NCBI GenBank assembly: GCA_030248135.1
Contig: JASANC010002613.1
Span: forward strand, 19,143-83,142
Source: Theristus sp. LFF4_11
Taxonomy: Eukaryota; Nematoda; Chromadorea; Monhysterida; Xyalidae
Direction: 5' to 3'
Length of the DNA stretch: 64,000 nt
Shown here: one piece after another, positions 46,701 through 58,400 of the stretch
How the letters are laid out: each line of letters begins with the position of its first letter
Numbering within the stretch: position 1 is the stretch's first letter
Position numbers and translations under genes: made by a program
Notes under the pieces: generated by a model
Told to the model about the DNA's origin: nothing
Databases searched by the model: none
Seen by the model: the letters and a program-made list of their open reading frames with translations, nothing else

Positions 46701-48480
46701 CAGCATTTCGCGATGAACCCGATGCAGGGCGTCCAGGACGGGGGCACCAGTCGACCGCTGCATTCGGGCGGGGGCCTCGACAGTTCCGGACTTCGCACCG
46801 TGGCGCCACAGCAACAGCAGCCGCAACCGACCAGGACCTATCGCTATTCCGGGGTCGTCTTCGACACGCTCGTTGCCGCCATCATCTTCGTGCTCGTCGG
46901 CGTCGTCTGCGCAATCTGCGTCATCGATTTCGGTGTCGCCACGACCGGCTTGTCACTGCCGGCGACGCTATTCGTCGGACTGACGCTGTGCTTGATCGCG
47001 ATGGGCCGTGTGCTCGCGCCGATGGTCTTTCAGATTCACCTGGCGCCCGCCTTTGACGCGTGGTTCCCGCGGCACGTTTATGGTGGGCAAAAGGGATATG
47101 TTGTTTGTGCGGTTTGTGTGGCCGGGAAGTCAGAGACAGGTTTTTACGAGCACTTTTTAGCTTGGAAAAATTTCTAAACTGTTTTTATGGACTAACTTTA
47201 CACAACTTTTACCCAAAGGTCTTCTAAACTGTTACCCAAAATGTAGTTCAAAATGTTGCTCAAATTTACCATTTTTAATTTTACCCAAATGTGACCCAAA
47301 ATTTACCCTACTTTTGATTTGAAATTTTTACCCAATTTTTGTTAGAAAATGTGGCCCAAAATTTTACCCGAATTGTTGTTACCCAAAATTTCACCCCCCA
47401 AAATGAGCCCAAACAATCGCGCAGGCCTCCTACTGATTGCCCTTGTTACCCAAAATTTCACCCCCAAAACGACCCGAAACAATCGCGCAGGCCTCCTGCT
47501 GATCGCGTTGCCCGGTCTGACGGCGCTGTCCGTGATCTGGTACGCGCCGGACGACCCGGCCAAGCTGGTGACCGCAGTGCGCTACCACCTGCTGTGCGCC
47601 TACATCTTCCTGATCTGCATGTTCGGCCACGTGAACTTCAGCCAGCTGGCGTGCTGGCCGAAAACACTGCAGGCGCTCGTCGTCGCCATCGTGCTCGTCG
47701 TCTTCTCGCAGTTCTGCGTCAGCTCGCCGCGCCTCTGCGACGGCCCGCGCGCGATTTCGGCCGATTTGGTACACGGCTTTTTTGTTGTTGTTTTTTCACG
47801 CTGAGAACTTGCACATAAACAAGTGTCAAACGAACTACGAATTCTGAACACAGTTTTTGCGTGATCCGTGTCCGTGGCAGTAGTATTGTTTTTTCTTGCG
47901 ATATCGTTTTCCAATCACCGTTTTTTTCAGGCGGTATCGTATTCCAATGATAATCAACAAAAAAAAGATAGTATTCCTATCCGCCAAAGTCCATTGATGC
48001 AAACAACACGTTGCAGAGAAACAACATCAGTGCCAACTTCTCACATTGGCCGCTGTTCACGGGCGAGTCGTTCTATCGGTGGGAGTTGCTGCTCGACGTT
48101 TCGTTAGCGCTGATCTTGATTGCATTCCTGAACTATCAGTTCGAGGGCGCCTTCCGGATGGCCTTCTACGGCGGTGTGCAGGCGCGCCAGGACACCGAAA
48201 CGATGCAGGTACAGTGTATTTGTTTGAACCTGGCACCTTTTTCACAGCATACAGAACTTTGATATTTGATATGTTTGATATATGATATGATAATGGGGTG
48301 TTTGATATCAGCCAATCGCGATACATTGATTCTTCTTGACTATAATTGAAATTTTCGCATCATCTTCATTCAGTCTGGGGAAAAAGTGGCAGGTTTAAAG
48401 GAACGTATTTTACCAAGTCAAGTCCTGGTCGGCGAGCGGTACTTTATTGTGTGATTCACGCGAACACTCGTGATATCAAG

Positions 48481-48513
<33 letters not shown>

Positions 48514-49711
48514 CGTTGCTCCGGTCACATACAAACACACAGGCACCACCCAGCGCATGGCGGTGTTGTGTTTGTCCGGGAACAGCTTCCAGAGGTTGTT
48601 GAATGGTTTGACGACCACCATTTCAGACGTTTCCATCATCTCATTTTGCAGTTCTCCGCTTGACTGCGGGAAACAACAACAACTGGCTGTTTTTCAAAAC
48701 CTTGTTTTTTCAATTTTTTACAGGAAATGCGCGATCAATCCGATTGGCTCCTGTCGAATATCATTCCGTCGCATGTTGTACAAGAATTGAAAACGAACTC
48801 AAAATATTCAAAGAATCACGAGTCGGTCGCTGTGCTGTTCGCAAGCATCGTCAATTGGTCGGAGATGTACGATGAAACGTTTGAAGGTACACATGCCATT
48901 GCCGACGTTTTAGTTACATTTTTGGGTAACATTTTGCGCATTTTACGTCACAGGCAGTATTTTTGGCATTCTAGGCAACGAGTGGCATTCCAGCCAGGTG
49001 GCAGTAGAAGCACCCTTTTTGGTAAAACTAAAAACAGTTAGCACTTCGGGTAAGATTTCAGGCAACATTACAGTTGTAGCATTTCAGGTAACATTTTAGT
49101 TATAACAGGCCGCATTTCAGGTGACATTCTTGACAACACAGCCAGCATATCTCAGGCGACAACGCCACAATACTCACTTCCACATTGCAGGTGGCCGCGA
49201 GTTCCTGCGCGTGCTGAACGAGGTGATCGGCGACTTCGACGAGCTCCTAAACCGCTCCGAGTTCTCTCAAGTGCAGAAGATCAAAACGATCGGCCCGACG
49301 TACATGGCGGCGAGCGGACTGATCCCGGAGCGGCGACGTCTCTCGAACGTCCCCAACGAACATCTCTACCAGCTGATGGACTTTGCGATCGCGCTGCAGG
49401 AGACGCTTGCTAAGTTCAACGAGGACTTGCTGAACTTTGACTTCGAGATGAAGATCGGCTACAACGTCGGTACCGTGACGGCCGGAGTCATTGGGACGAC
49501 GAAACTGTATTACGACATCTGGGGCGACCCTGTAAACATCGCCAGTCGAATGTACAGCACCGGGGTCAAGGGGCACATCCAGGTCAGTGATGCCGTGAAG
49601 GACCTGCTGAACGAGAGGTACGACTTCCAGTTCCGCGACCACATCGACGTCAAGGGCATCGACGGCGGCATGGACGTGTACTTGTTGAAGGGACGCAAGG
49701 AGACGCTCTGA
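34755..49711 (+). CDS. Membrane adenylyl cyclase, type 9-like, 22 exons, 1425 aa
   Basis: It converts ATP to cAMP at the plasma membrane under G-protein control. Exons: 34755-34823, 35243-35380, 35687-35936, 36140-36271, 37137-37278, 39268-39445, 39902-40079, 40584-40886, 41372-41493, 41984-42107, 42230-42316, 43380-43507, 43691-43834, 44319-44508, 45049-45209, 45563-45683, 46068-46243, 46602-47082, 47491-47768, 48017-48208, 48724-48886, 49191-49711. All phases agree. Order: polar N-terminus; six membrane helices (about 110-360); C1 catalytic domain (about 410-575); a long Ser/Gly/Ala-rich linker; six helices (about 960-1180); C2 domain (about 1200-1425). C1 keeps both metal aspartates ([19 protein letters not shown]). 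C2 keeps KIKTIG, YDIWGD and VNIASRM. The wording and order match mammalian ADCY9 and nematode ACY-1 better than other isoforms. Uncertain: first exon choice and the end of exon 13 (43819 or 43834). Confidence 0.93.
35440..35600. repeat. Fragment of the GTTCGCTG-bounded repeat in cyclase intron 2
   Basis: Contains CTCTAGGTTCGCTGATGTTT followed by the degenerate body seen at 52138-52367. Confidence 0.6.
36288..36440. mobile_element. Foldback element in cyclase intron 4
   Basis: The arms begin ACAGTCGAACTCTA and end TAGAGTTCGACTGT, with the CAGCTxxxTGATTGGTTGGTGG core. Same family as 27627-27798. It starts 16 bp after the exon 4 donor. Confidence 0.8.
36683..37075. repeat. 12-bp minisatellite in cyclase intron 4
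   Basis: About 33 units of AATGGTACACCC with variants (CAGCC, TATACC, CAGCTCATGG). The variants recur in a larger pattern of roughly 100-120 bp, so the array grew by duplicating blocks. The array ends about 60 bp before the exon 5 acceptor at 37137. Frames are open because 12 is a multiple of 3. Confidence 0.9.
37541..38582. mobile_element. 1.04-kb element in cyclase intron 5 with a 9-bp target duplication
   Basis: The ends are AGGGTTACGGG and CCCCTAACCCT in inverted orientation, each followed inward by long A/T homopolymer tracts. It is flanked by direct repeats GGTAGAACT (37532-37540 and 38583-38591). A related partial copy, inverted, lies at about 55660-56340 (shared AAAATTATGCCA block). 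No coding capacity. The 9-bp duplication would suit a Mutator-like non-autonomous element. Confidence 0.75.
39451..39713. mobile_element. CGGTATGGCCGA-type MITE, copy 3, in cyclase intron 6
   Basis: It starts 5 bp after the GT of the exon 6 donor (39446) and ends TTATTCGGCCATAGT. Same family as 20903-21188. Confidence 0.8.
40320..40535 (+). mobile_element. Retroelement 3' end with CTGA-repeat tail, copy 1
   Basis: A GC-rich body containing AAAGCCGGACT, then GGTATTATGCCGTGCACTGC, then AGAATGAAACTGACTGACTGAC. The tail and preceding 40 bp recur at 53215-53337. Microsatellite-like 3' tails are typical of LINE or SINE insertions. It lies in cyclase intron 7. Confidence 0.6.
40584..42316 (+). other. 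C1 catalytic domain exons of the cyclase (exons 8-11)
   Basis: Exon 8 carries an Ala/Asn-rich leader and then [20 protein letters not shown] with the first metal-binding Asp. Exon 9 carries [20 protein letters not shown] with the second. Exon 10 carries [16 protein letters not shown] and [10 protein letters not shown]. Exon 11 carries [14 protein letters not shown]. These match the class III cyclase fold in order. Confidence 0.93.
41017..41183. mobile_element. Foldback element in cyclase intron 8
   Basis: TACAGTCCAACTC at the left and AGACTGTA at the right, with CACGTGATGCATGGATT in the left arm. Same family as 27627-27798, with a decayed centre. Confidence 0.75.
44820..44995. repeat. GACTCGG dispersed repeat in cyclase intron 14
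   Basis: TTCCGCGACTAATCAATACG at the left, then GGTTTCAATCTTC, then GTGACTCGGCCCTACATAGG and GGGACTCGGATCACTTTGCC. Four copies of this family are in cyclase introns (36455-36600, 37315-37445, 43893-44000 and this one). Confidence 0.7.
45763..46014. mobile_element. Foldback element in cyclase intron 16
   Basis: Starts TACAGTCGAACTGTGAA. The right part contains a small self-complementary piece (45953-46014) with GGGAATCCGCTGATTCCC. Same family as 27627-27798. Confidence 0.7.
47380..47512 (+). repeat. 66-bp tandem duplication carrying a splice acceptor
   Basis: Two copies of a segment containing AATCGCGCAG|GCCTCCT span the 3' end of cyclase intron 18 and the start of exon 19. Acceptors end at 47424 and 47490. 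They are 66 nt apart and the extra 22 codons are open and in frame. Confidence 0.85.
48483..48512. repeat. (GT)n microsatellite in cyclase intron 20
   Basis: About 15 perfect GT units. A shorter GT run lies at 43027-43047 in intron 11. Confidence 0.9.
48724..49711 (+). other. C2 catalytic domain exons of the cyclase (exons 21-22)
   Basis: [18 protein letters not shown] opens C2, followed by [15 protein letters not shown]. Exon 22 has [50 protein letters not shown] and VNIASRM, then [15 protein letters not shown] near the stop. Substrate-binding Lys (KIKTIG), Asp (YDIWG) and the Asn/Arg pair (VNIASR) are intact. At the position of AC2 Ser942 the residue is Pro (IGPTY). Confidence 0.92.
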
Positions 49712-52013
49712 TTCTCGATGGGGTGTTTTTGTTTTCGCTAGAATGTTTTTTCGTTGCTGGTTGGCAACCCGTGGATTCAGATTCAGGTTGTATATGTGCT
49801 GTTTTTTCGCCTACGTTGTCGCTTATGCCTGCCTGGAGCAAGGCGACGCTGCAGGTGAAATTGACCTGGGCCTGAGCAAACTGTCGCATTTTCACGATAC
49901 TCTGGTTTGTATTTTCTTATTATTGTTATTTTGTTTTTGATGCGCGTTGTGGATTTTTTGAAATTATTTTTTTCGATCTATAGCAGAATTATTGTCAATA
50001 GTTTTTTCATTGATCTTGCTTTGAAACCAATCGTGTGTTTTTTATTATTGTTGTTTGGTAAACAAAAAAATAGCAATGCATCAATCATTATTTCGATATT
50101 TTTCTGGGAGAAAAATACAACTAAAGAGGAAAGTCAAGACACTCATGCATATTTTATTTATTTTGTTTGTTTTACGGCGAATTGATAATTTCAGTTTCTA
50201 GCGTTTTGGTTTCATCCTTGAATTATAGATTATCATACAATCCGGTGCCGTAAACGGTCAAGTACACCAAAACTACAAACCACAAAGTACGGTATCTACC
50301 ATATTCAGTCTCGACGCGATGTTGTTTCAGTCTTTGTGTTCATCAAGAAAAAAGTTTGACAGTAAGTAAGTAGTACAAGGAAATAAGTAAAATTAGGGAA
50401 AAGGCTGACGCTAAACAAATTACGATTTTTAAACGAACAAGAAAAAAAAGGACGTCTGCAACAAGATGAGCGTGTCAAGACCGGATACGATAAATACCGT
50501 AACCGTACTCGGTTCTGCCGTTTTGGCATTTGACTGCTGCACATGTACAGGGTGGAGCAATAAACTGCAAATTTAAAACGGCTCGCATTCGTCACCGCAA
50601 TACGAGATATTGAGCCGAAATCTGAAACTTAATGTGTGCCTTCTTTTTGTGTGCTGAAATTTCAGCTGAAAACATTGATATGCACAAAGACGACGACCAC
50701 AATGGACACACTAAATTATTAAAAACTCCGAAACGATGATAAATCTGGTGCTCAAAAGAAGATTTAGAGCACCGACATGATAACTTGAGCGATGTTTGTC
50801 CAGGTAGCACCCGAGCGCAGTAAAAAAGCAACTTTTTTGGACTTCGACCAATGTTTTCAGCTGGAATTTCTGGAGTGGTCAAATCTGACACTTTTTGGCG
50901 AATACGAGCAAATTTGCACTTCTTTTGAACTACCCTGCATTTTCTGCTGCAAATTTTGACTAATGTGGTGTATAAAAACAAGCAAAAAATGCTCTGAATT
51001 GCCCGACATAAAATCGAAACCTTCGGGAGAACTAGTTTGTGAAATACACACCGTTCTAGGGCATTTTCTATGTCAATAAAACTGGGTTTTCGTTTTTTTC
51101 GTGCTTTCCATAGAAAAGAATAGAAATTTTCTGCACTCGAATTTCTTTCCAAGACTCATTCAAACCGTGATACGTTCTTCTGTACCATTGTTTTTGTTGT
51201 TTTTGGTCAGTAACAAATACTCGTACATTTTTCATAGTTTTTTGCCCAATCTGCCAAAGAGCGTAAATACGGTAGTAAAAAACTGATCGTAGTTAGTATA
51301 GTAATCTGGTTTTAGTTATTGTTATTCCACCTTTTCGGAACGCGGTAACACTGTTCTGTTTTTGCTTTAACTTTCCACCATTAAAAACACAAAAAACACG
51401 CGAATAAAAGATGAAAATTATTTAGTGGTTACAAAACATAAGAAACAACCGCAAAATTCGTGATTTACAAAGAAAAATATCAAATTTCATGGAATCATAT
51501 CTTACAAAACACAACCTGAGTTTGAATTTGATTCGAAATGAAATTATTTTGAATACAACAGCGTCAACTCATAACTGGCAGACAACTCATACAATAACCC
51601 AAGAATCATTATGAGAATCAGTTATCAAAAAAACAAAAATTTAATTTATTCAATTTCACGTTTTTATTCAGTTTTGTCGGATGTTGTATCTGTTCTTCAT
51701 CGCGTCAGCAGTTGATACGAGATCTTCTGCAACGTGCAGCAAAAAGCGTCAACAAATAAAAACAATGAATATTCGCTGAAATGTGACACATTGGTTCAGT
51801 CAAAATGGACAATGAATGTTCCGAAAAAAACGCGGAGATTCATTCATTCATTGATTTTATTTCGCAAGAATGCGGGATGCTCCGCTAAAACTGTTAAGAC
51901 AGCATGAGATACGGAGATACCACCGTGGGTTTCACAGCGGAAAGTTTGCCTATAAAACGCAAAAATAAATTATTGCAGTTAGCGTTGGCCTAAGAAGGTT
52001 TCACCAAACTAAA
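49712..52013. other. 3' flank of the cyclase and intergenic DNA
   Basis: AT-rich. AATAAA-type sequence near 50560 could end the cyclase transcript, but nearer signals may exist. No splice-consistent gene was found on either strand. Confidence 0.4.
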
Positions 52014-52100
52014 GGCGCATTCATGAAGCAGTATTTAGTGGCCGCGCAGCTATGTTTTAACACAGCTAAGCGTCACTAAATACTGCTTCATGAATGCCCC
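52014..52100. mobile_element. Short palindromic MITE, copy 3
   Basis: Ends GCGCATTCATGAAGCAGTAT and ATACTGCTTCATGAATGCCC. Same family as 5628-5717. Confidence 0.85.
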
Positions 52101-52137
52101 TTTTGGCCACTGTCCGAAAAACATCCAGAAAAAAAAC

Positions 52138-52367
52138 AGCGAACTTCTTGTATTGCATACACCGGGTCCCTTGTGGCTTCATAGCCCGGGGTGGTTGATT
52201 TTGTGAGATTCTGCTTTCTAGGTTCGCTGATGTTTTGCCCAGACTATAAGATCTGTCTGTGGTAAAACACCTTCGGCAGTTCTGCCCGGTGTCCGTCGCA
52301 CAGTCGCACTGACGAGCCAGGGGGCACCGCGGTATGCGTCTACCTGGCGAAACCGCAAACAGCGAAC
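52138..52367. repeat. GTTCGCTG-bounded repeat, complete copy
   Basis: Reverse-orientation counterpart of 11748-11973: GCGAACTTCTTGTATTGCAT at one edge and CGCAAACAGCGAAC at the other. It begins 34 bp downstream (minus sense) of the last exon assigned to the minus-strand gene. Confidence 0.75.
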
Positions 52368-52400
52368 TTCATGTATCCAAATTGCACCACCCTGACCGAC

Positions 52401-55400
52401 CTGTCTGTACATGTGCGCCCTGACCCTGTTCGTCGCATTCTCAAACGAGCGCAGCTCACGCAGCACACGCGCCTGATACTCCGGCAGTCGGGTAATTTTG
52501 CTGCACAAGAAAATATGGAGTAGAAGTTCAGAGTGTCTTGTTTTTGCGTTTTGTTTTGTGATCCGACAGAACGAAGTGTGCATAATTTTTTTTGTTGGAA
52601 ATTTTAGGCGATGTTTTTTAGCCAAGACAAAAACAGAAAAAGCGTACAGAGAACGCCGCCGAGTACGAGGTTCATCGAGTTTTCTCTGTCATTAGTGCCT
52701 ACTGCCTACACACCTCTCTTGGCGGGGCTCGAGCCCCCGAACGCACAGACAAGATTCTAACGCTCTACCACCAGACTATGAATATGGACTTTACAGTACA
52801 CAGTCCTCTAGACGGTCGATTAAAATCAACACAGCCAATCAAATCAACCATGTTGTATGGTGGTTCTCTGCATTTCGGTCTGGCCAACATCATATGCAGA
52901 AGAGGGGTGGCCTCATCAGGGATGTGTCCCTCTTGAACCAATCGTGAGTGAATATTGACGTTTATTTAGAGAAACTTTGGAGAAAAACAATCGAAACAAA
53001 CAAAAAACAATCAAAAACCCGCCACCGACCGTTTCGTCGCCCACTCCATCTCGTGTCGCCCGAACGCTCTCGGCTCGACCGTCAACTCCGGCGTGCGCAG
53101 CAGTTCCATCGCAGCGTCGACCGTCAAATCGCCGCACACAACGCGCTCTGCCACCTGAATCGCAAAGTGGAAAATGTGGTGGTGAACTGAGTGGGCCGGG
53201 GAATTCACCACTTCTATTGTTGTGCAACCGGAGGGAGCATGCCTATTTTTGGCTTGTGCCTACTCACGGTCATGGTGTCTTACCACTTCTCTTGTATCAT
53301 GCCGTGCACTGCAGAATAAAACTGACTGACTGACAGACTGGAGCATCACAAAAACCAACAACAACTTCGGGCGCAAAACAGCGCGTGGTTCGGTTGTTCT
53401 GCTGTGCGGCTTTTCCACGCATCATTCAACATCACTGCGCCTCGTTCACACAAAACAGACAACATCACCATCGTCGAGGAGCCGACCTGTCGTCTGAGTT
53501 CGTCCAGCCGTCGACGCAGCTCCGACGCGTGCGAGATTCGCTGCTGGCGTGCGCGCGAGCGTTGCACAAAACGCGTGCCAAGCAGCTCCTGCAAGTCAGT
53601 GCAGAACAACCGATGCGCGCTCATTGTGAGGAAGTAAGAAGAACAAAACGCAAGGCACGGCAAGTTTCGGTTCGCCCATTTCATTTCAGCCAATGTCGAA
53701 CATCAGCCGTCGCACTGACGACTTTTGGTCACTACTTCAGCAAACTCAAAACTTTTGAATTGCCGCCTCAAGCATGGAATTGCTTTCCTATCTATGCGCG
53801 TACTCAGTCGCAGAACTACATTTAAAAAAGCATTAATGATACAGCATGTTTCTTCAAATCAGGCCTCTTGATTCGCAGAGAATACAGAGCACGCGACACA
53901 TTGGAATGAATTAGAGAGAAGAATAAACCGGAATCGGGTGCGTGGTCGGAATTTAGTAACCACGATTCGTGGCGAAAGCCGCTCGTTTTTTCCAACGCGG
54001 CCCCGCTCGCTCTTCTTTCGCGAGCTCCGAGTATTTTTGGCTGAAAATCTGACGATACAGCAGGTTCCACCAAACAGACTGCACCTTTGGCGCGGGCGGC
54101 ATCGCCACCGACGTTCGCCCGTCGTCCGCCACCCACCACCAGCCGGCAGCGGTGCGTTTCGTTGGTGAACGGGCTTCATGAATGCGCTGCTGCTGCTGCT
54201 GCTGCTGGTGGTCGCTGCTGATTGGCTGATTTTGCAGACGGCTTTCACGTCGTTGATCGGGTGGTTGGTCTAGAAAAGTTCGGATGTGAATCGAATTTAT
54301 GAAGGATTTCGATTGGACTTTTGGTAAAAACAACCTGCTTCCGTGAACCCAAGAACACATCAGTCAACACGGTACAGAAAGATCGTGTCGAGACCAAGCT
54401 ACCGTACGAGTAGCCTACAGTTTTTCGCAGCAAAGCCAAACGCGATCTGTAAACAACGCCAATCTTTTCTTTTCACCTCGAATCTTGCCGACGACGTGAA
54501 GTGCAGCTGCCCTGGAATGCGAGTGCCCACTGACGTTTGGCACGTTTCCACCGTTGCTGACGTACCTGTAACAAGCGGTGCAGCGTTTCGCTGGCGGCAT
54601 CGTGTGTTGCTAACGCGATTTTTCGTTCATAAACTTTTTTGTGTCACAAATTGAGAGTAAAAACTGATGGAATACGTGCAAGAAGAAACAAAAACTTTTC
54701 CGAGCAAAATTGCCAATTATAAAACGGGGGTGATACCGCATGGTACCAGCGATTCATGATGCCTGTCCGACACGGAAAACAATGTTTCCTGATTTTGAAA
54801 CACAACATGCCGTTTTGTGACAAAATTTCCACGATTCCGTTGCCTAGGTGATTGGTAGCAATATCATGGCATCAGTGCATTCAAAAGCACAGGCAAAAGC
54901 ACGCACAAACACTGCTAGCTGTCAGCTCATGAGCGAACCCTGGATTATAGACTTCTTTCGCTGATCTATTCCATTTGAAAAACACTGATGGCAAGATAAA
55001 GACAGAACCTTGCTTGTCACATGCAGTGAGTGAAACGCGAAATTATGTGCAACTTGCTGATGATTGGTGTTTCATGAGAATCACTGGCGCATGGATTCAT
55101 CCCACAAGTTTAATACAGCCAGATTGAAAGTTTCGAATGTGGAAAGTCGCACAGTTTTGACCGTTTGACAGCAAACTTGAACGCAAATTAAAAAAAAACA
55201 GTTCCGCGGTGACCAGCGATAGGTTTCGTGGTTTTGTTTCAGCATTTTTTCAAAAACCACCAAAGCAGTCGATTAAAAGAGAACGAACTAACGGATTACG
55301 GACAACAACAATTGGCAAAAAGTGCACATAAAGAACAAACTGGACAACAATTATTCCTGTCCAGAACACCGCACAGTGTGTCTGTGTAAACCTGTCACTT

Positions 55401-58400
55401 TTTTCGCAGAATGTAGAGTTCGCGAAAGAAGAACGGACGGGATCGGGACATTAATCACAAGAGTTTTGCTTGCTCCAAGCAAAAGAATCCAGCTAAGTTC
55501 ATTCTTGAACAGTTCAAATTCAAAGTTCTCCGCATGCTGTGTTCTGCGAAAAAACCAAGTGCCAGGTTTCAGCAAGCAAACAAACGTGGCCTGGTGGTAG
55601 TGTGTTAGATTAGTCTGTGCGGTCGGGGGATCGAGCCCCGCCGAGGGGTGCACAGTAGAGATGTAAGGGTCAAAAAAAAATTTTTTTTAATTAAAAAAAA
55701 AAGTAAAAAAAATGAGCATTTTTATTTATTTTTTTTATTAAAAATTTTTGAAATTTTTTCTTTAATGTGCCCTGAAAATGCCGTTTTTGGCATAATTTTT
55801 CGAAAGTTCAACAAAAATTTTCTTTGACTTTACCTTGTCACTTAGTCTTCAACGCTGCAGGTGGTATTCTGGATCGATTTATCGACTGTTTTCAGCCTTG
55901 GTGAGTGATGATCGACTCGCGCATTGAAGTACTTGAGCGTCGCAAAGGCTAGTTCAACAAATTCCGATGCCGCTAAGGTGAGATAGAACTAGAAGCAGAG
56001 AACTCACATTTATGCATCGTTTTTCAGGATCTCGAAAGGTCGAAATTGCACTGTCTGCCACTGCAAGCGTAACTTCGTTGGTTGCTCGTTGCTGTTTCGC
56101 CTCGTGTCGTCAACATGATCACACCGGTTTGTTGTTGAACTTGTTTCCGTGTTATTTGAGGTGAATTGAGAGGCAAAACACGAGACGTGATGTCGTCGGT
56201 GGGAAAATGGGGTCACCGAAACCAAGTCTGAAATTTTCACCCTTCTCCCATATGAGTGGGGGTCATATGGTAAGTCGGTGGCTCCTCAGATGGTGATATT
56301 CGGACTCCCTAAAAAATTCTGAACAACTTTGATTTAAAAAAAAATTTAAAAAAAGTATTATTTTTTTTTTTTAAAAACACAACAAATCACCCGGAAATAG
56401 TGGGCCAAGTTTGCTAGGGGCACCTTTAGAGCAGGTCAAAGGGTGAAAAAAGTCAAAAAATGCATGTCTGCTGAATTGTGTGCCCTCTCATTGCCAAACA
56501 ACGCTTCACATCCGTTAGCTTTTTCTTGTGCGTAACCCACATGAACTGTAGTTTATCCGAAACACAACAAATCACCCGGAAATAGTGGGCCAAGTTTGCT
56601 AGGGGCACCTTTAGAGCAAGTCAAAGGGTGAAAAAAGTCAAAAAATGCATGTCTGCTGAATTGTGTGCTCTCTCATTGCCAAACAACGCTTCACATCCGT
56701 TAGCTTTTTCTTGTGCGTAACCCACATGAACTGTAGTTTATCCGAAACACAACAAATCACCCGGAAATAGTGGGCCAAGTTTGCTAGGGGCACCTTTAGA
56801 GCAGGTCAAAGGGTGAAAAAAGTCAAAAAATGCATGTCTGCTGAATTGTGTGCCCTCTCATTGCCAAACAACGCTTCACATCCGTTAGCTTTTTCTTGTG
56901 CGTAACCCACATGAACTGTAGTTTATCCGAAACACAACAAATCACCCGGAAATAGTGGGCCAAGTTTGCTAGGGGCACCTTTAGGGCAGGTCAAAGGGTG
57001 AAAAAAGTCAAAAAATGCATGTCTGCTGAATTGTGTGCCCTCTCATTGCCAAACAACGCTTCACATCCGTTAGCTTTTTCTTGTGCGTAACCCACATGAA
57101 CTGTAGTTTATCCGAAACACAACAAATCACCCGGAAATAGTGGGCCAAGTTTGCTAGGGGCACCTTTAGAGCAGGTCAAAGGGTGAAAAAAGTCAAAAAA
57201 TGCATGTCTGCTGAATTGTGTGCTCTCTCATTGCCAAACAACGCTTCACATCCGTTAGCTTTTTCTTGTGCGTAACCCACAGGAACTGTAGTTTATCCGA
57301 CGCACAACAAATCACCCGGAAATAGTGGGCAAAGTTTGCTAGGGGCACCTTTAGAGCAGGTCAAAGGATGAAAAAAGTCAAAAAATGCATGTCTGCTGAA
57401 TTGTGTGCCCTCTCATTGCCAAACAATGCTTCACATCCGTTAGCTTTTTCTTGTGCGTAACCCACAGGAACTGTAGTTTATCCGAAACACAACAAATCAC
57501 TCGGGAATAGTGGGCAAAGTTTGCTGGGCGCACCTTTAGAGCAGGTCAAAAGGTGAAAAAAGACAAAAAAATGCATGTCTGCTGATTTGTGTGCCCTCTC
57601 ATTGCCAAACAACGCTTCACATCCGTTAGCTTTTTCTTGTGCGTAACCCAAAGGAACTGTAGTTTATCCGAAACACAACAAATCACCCGGAAATAGTGGG
57701 CAAAGTTTGCTAGGGACACCTTTAGAGCAGGTCAAAAGGTGAAAAAAGTCAAAAAATGCATGTCTGCTGAATTGTGTGCCCTCTCATTGCCAAACAACGC
57801 TTCACATCCGTTAGCTTTTTCTTGTGCGTAACCCACATGAACTGTAGTTTATCCGAAACACAACAAATCACCCGGAAATAGTGGGCCAAGTTTGCTAGGG
57901 GCACCTTTAGAGCAGGTCAAAGGATGAAAAAAGTCAAAAAATGCATGTCTGCTGAATTGTGTGCCCTCTCATTGCCAAACAACGCTTCACATCCGTTAGC
58001 TTTTTCTTGTGCGTAACCCACATGAACTGTAGTTTATCCGAAACACAACAAATCACCCGGAAATAGTGGGCCAAGTTTGCTAGGGGCACCTTTAGAGCAG
58101 GTCAAAGGGTGAAAAAAAGTCAAAAAATGCATGTCTGCTGAATTGTGTGCTCTCTCATTGCCAAACAACGCTTCACATCCGTTAGCTTTTTCTTGTGCGT
58201 AACCCACAGGAACTGTAGTTTATCCGAAACACAACAAATCACCCGGAAATAGTGGGCAAAGTTTGCTAGGGGCACCTTTAGAGCAGGTCAAAGGATGAAA
58301 AAAGTCAAAAAAATGCATGTCTGCTGAATTGTGTGCCCTCTCATTGCCAAACAATGCTTCACATCCGTTAGCTTTTTCTTGTGCGTAACCCACAGGAACT

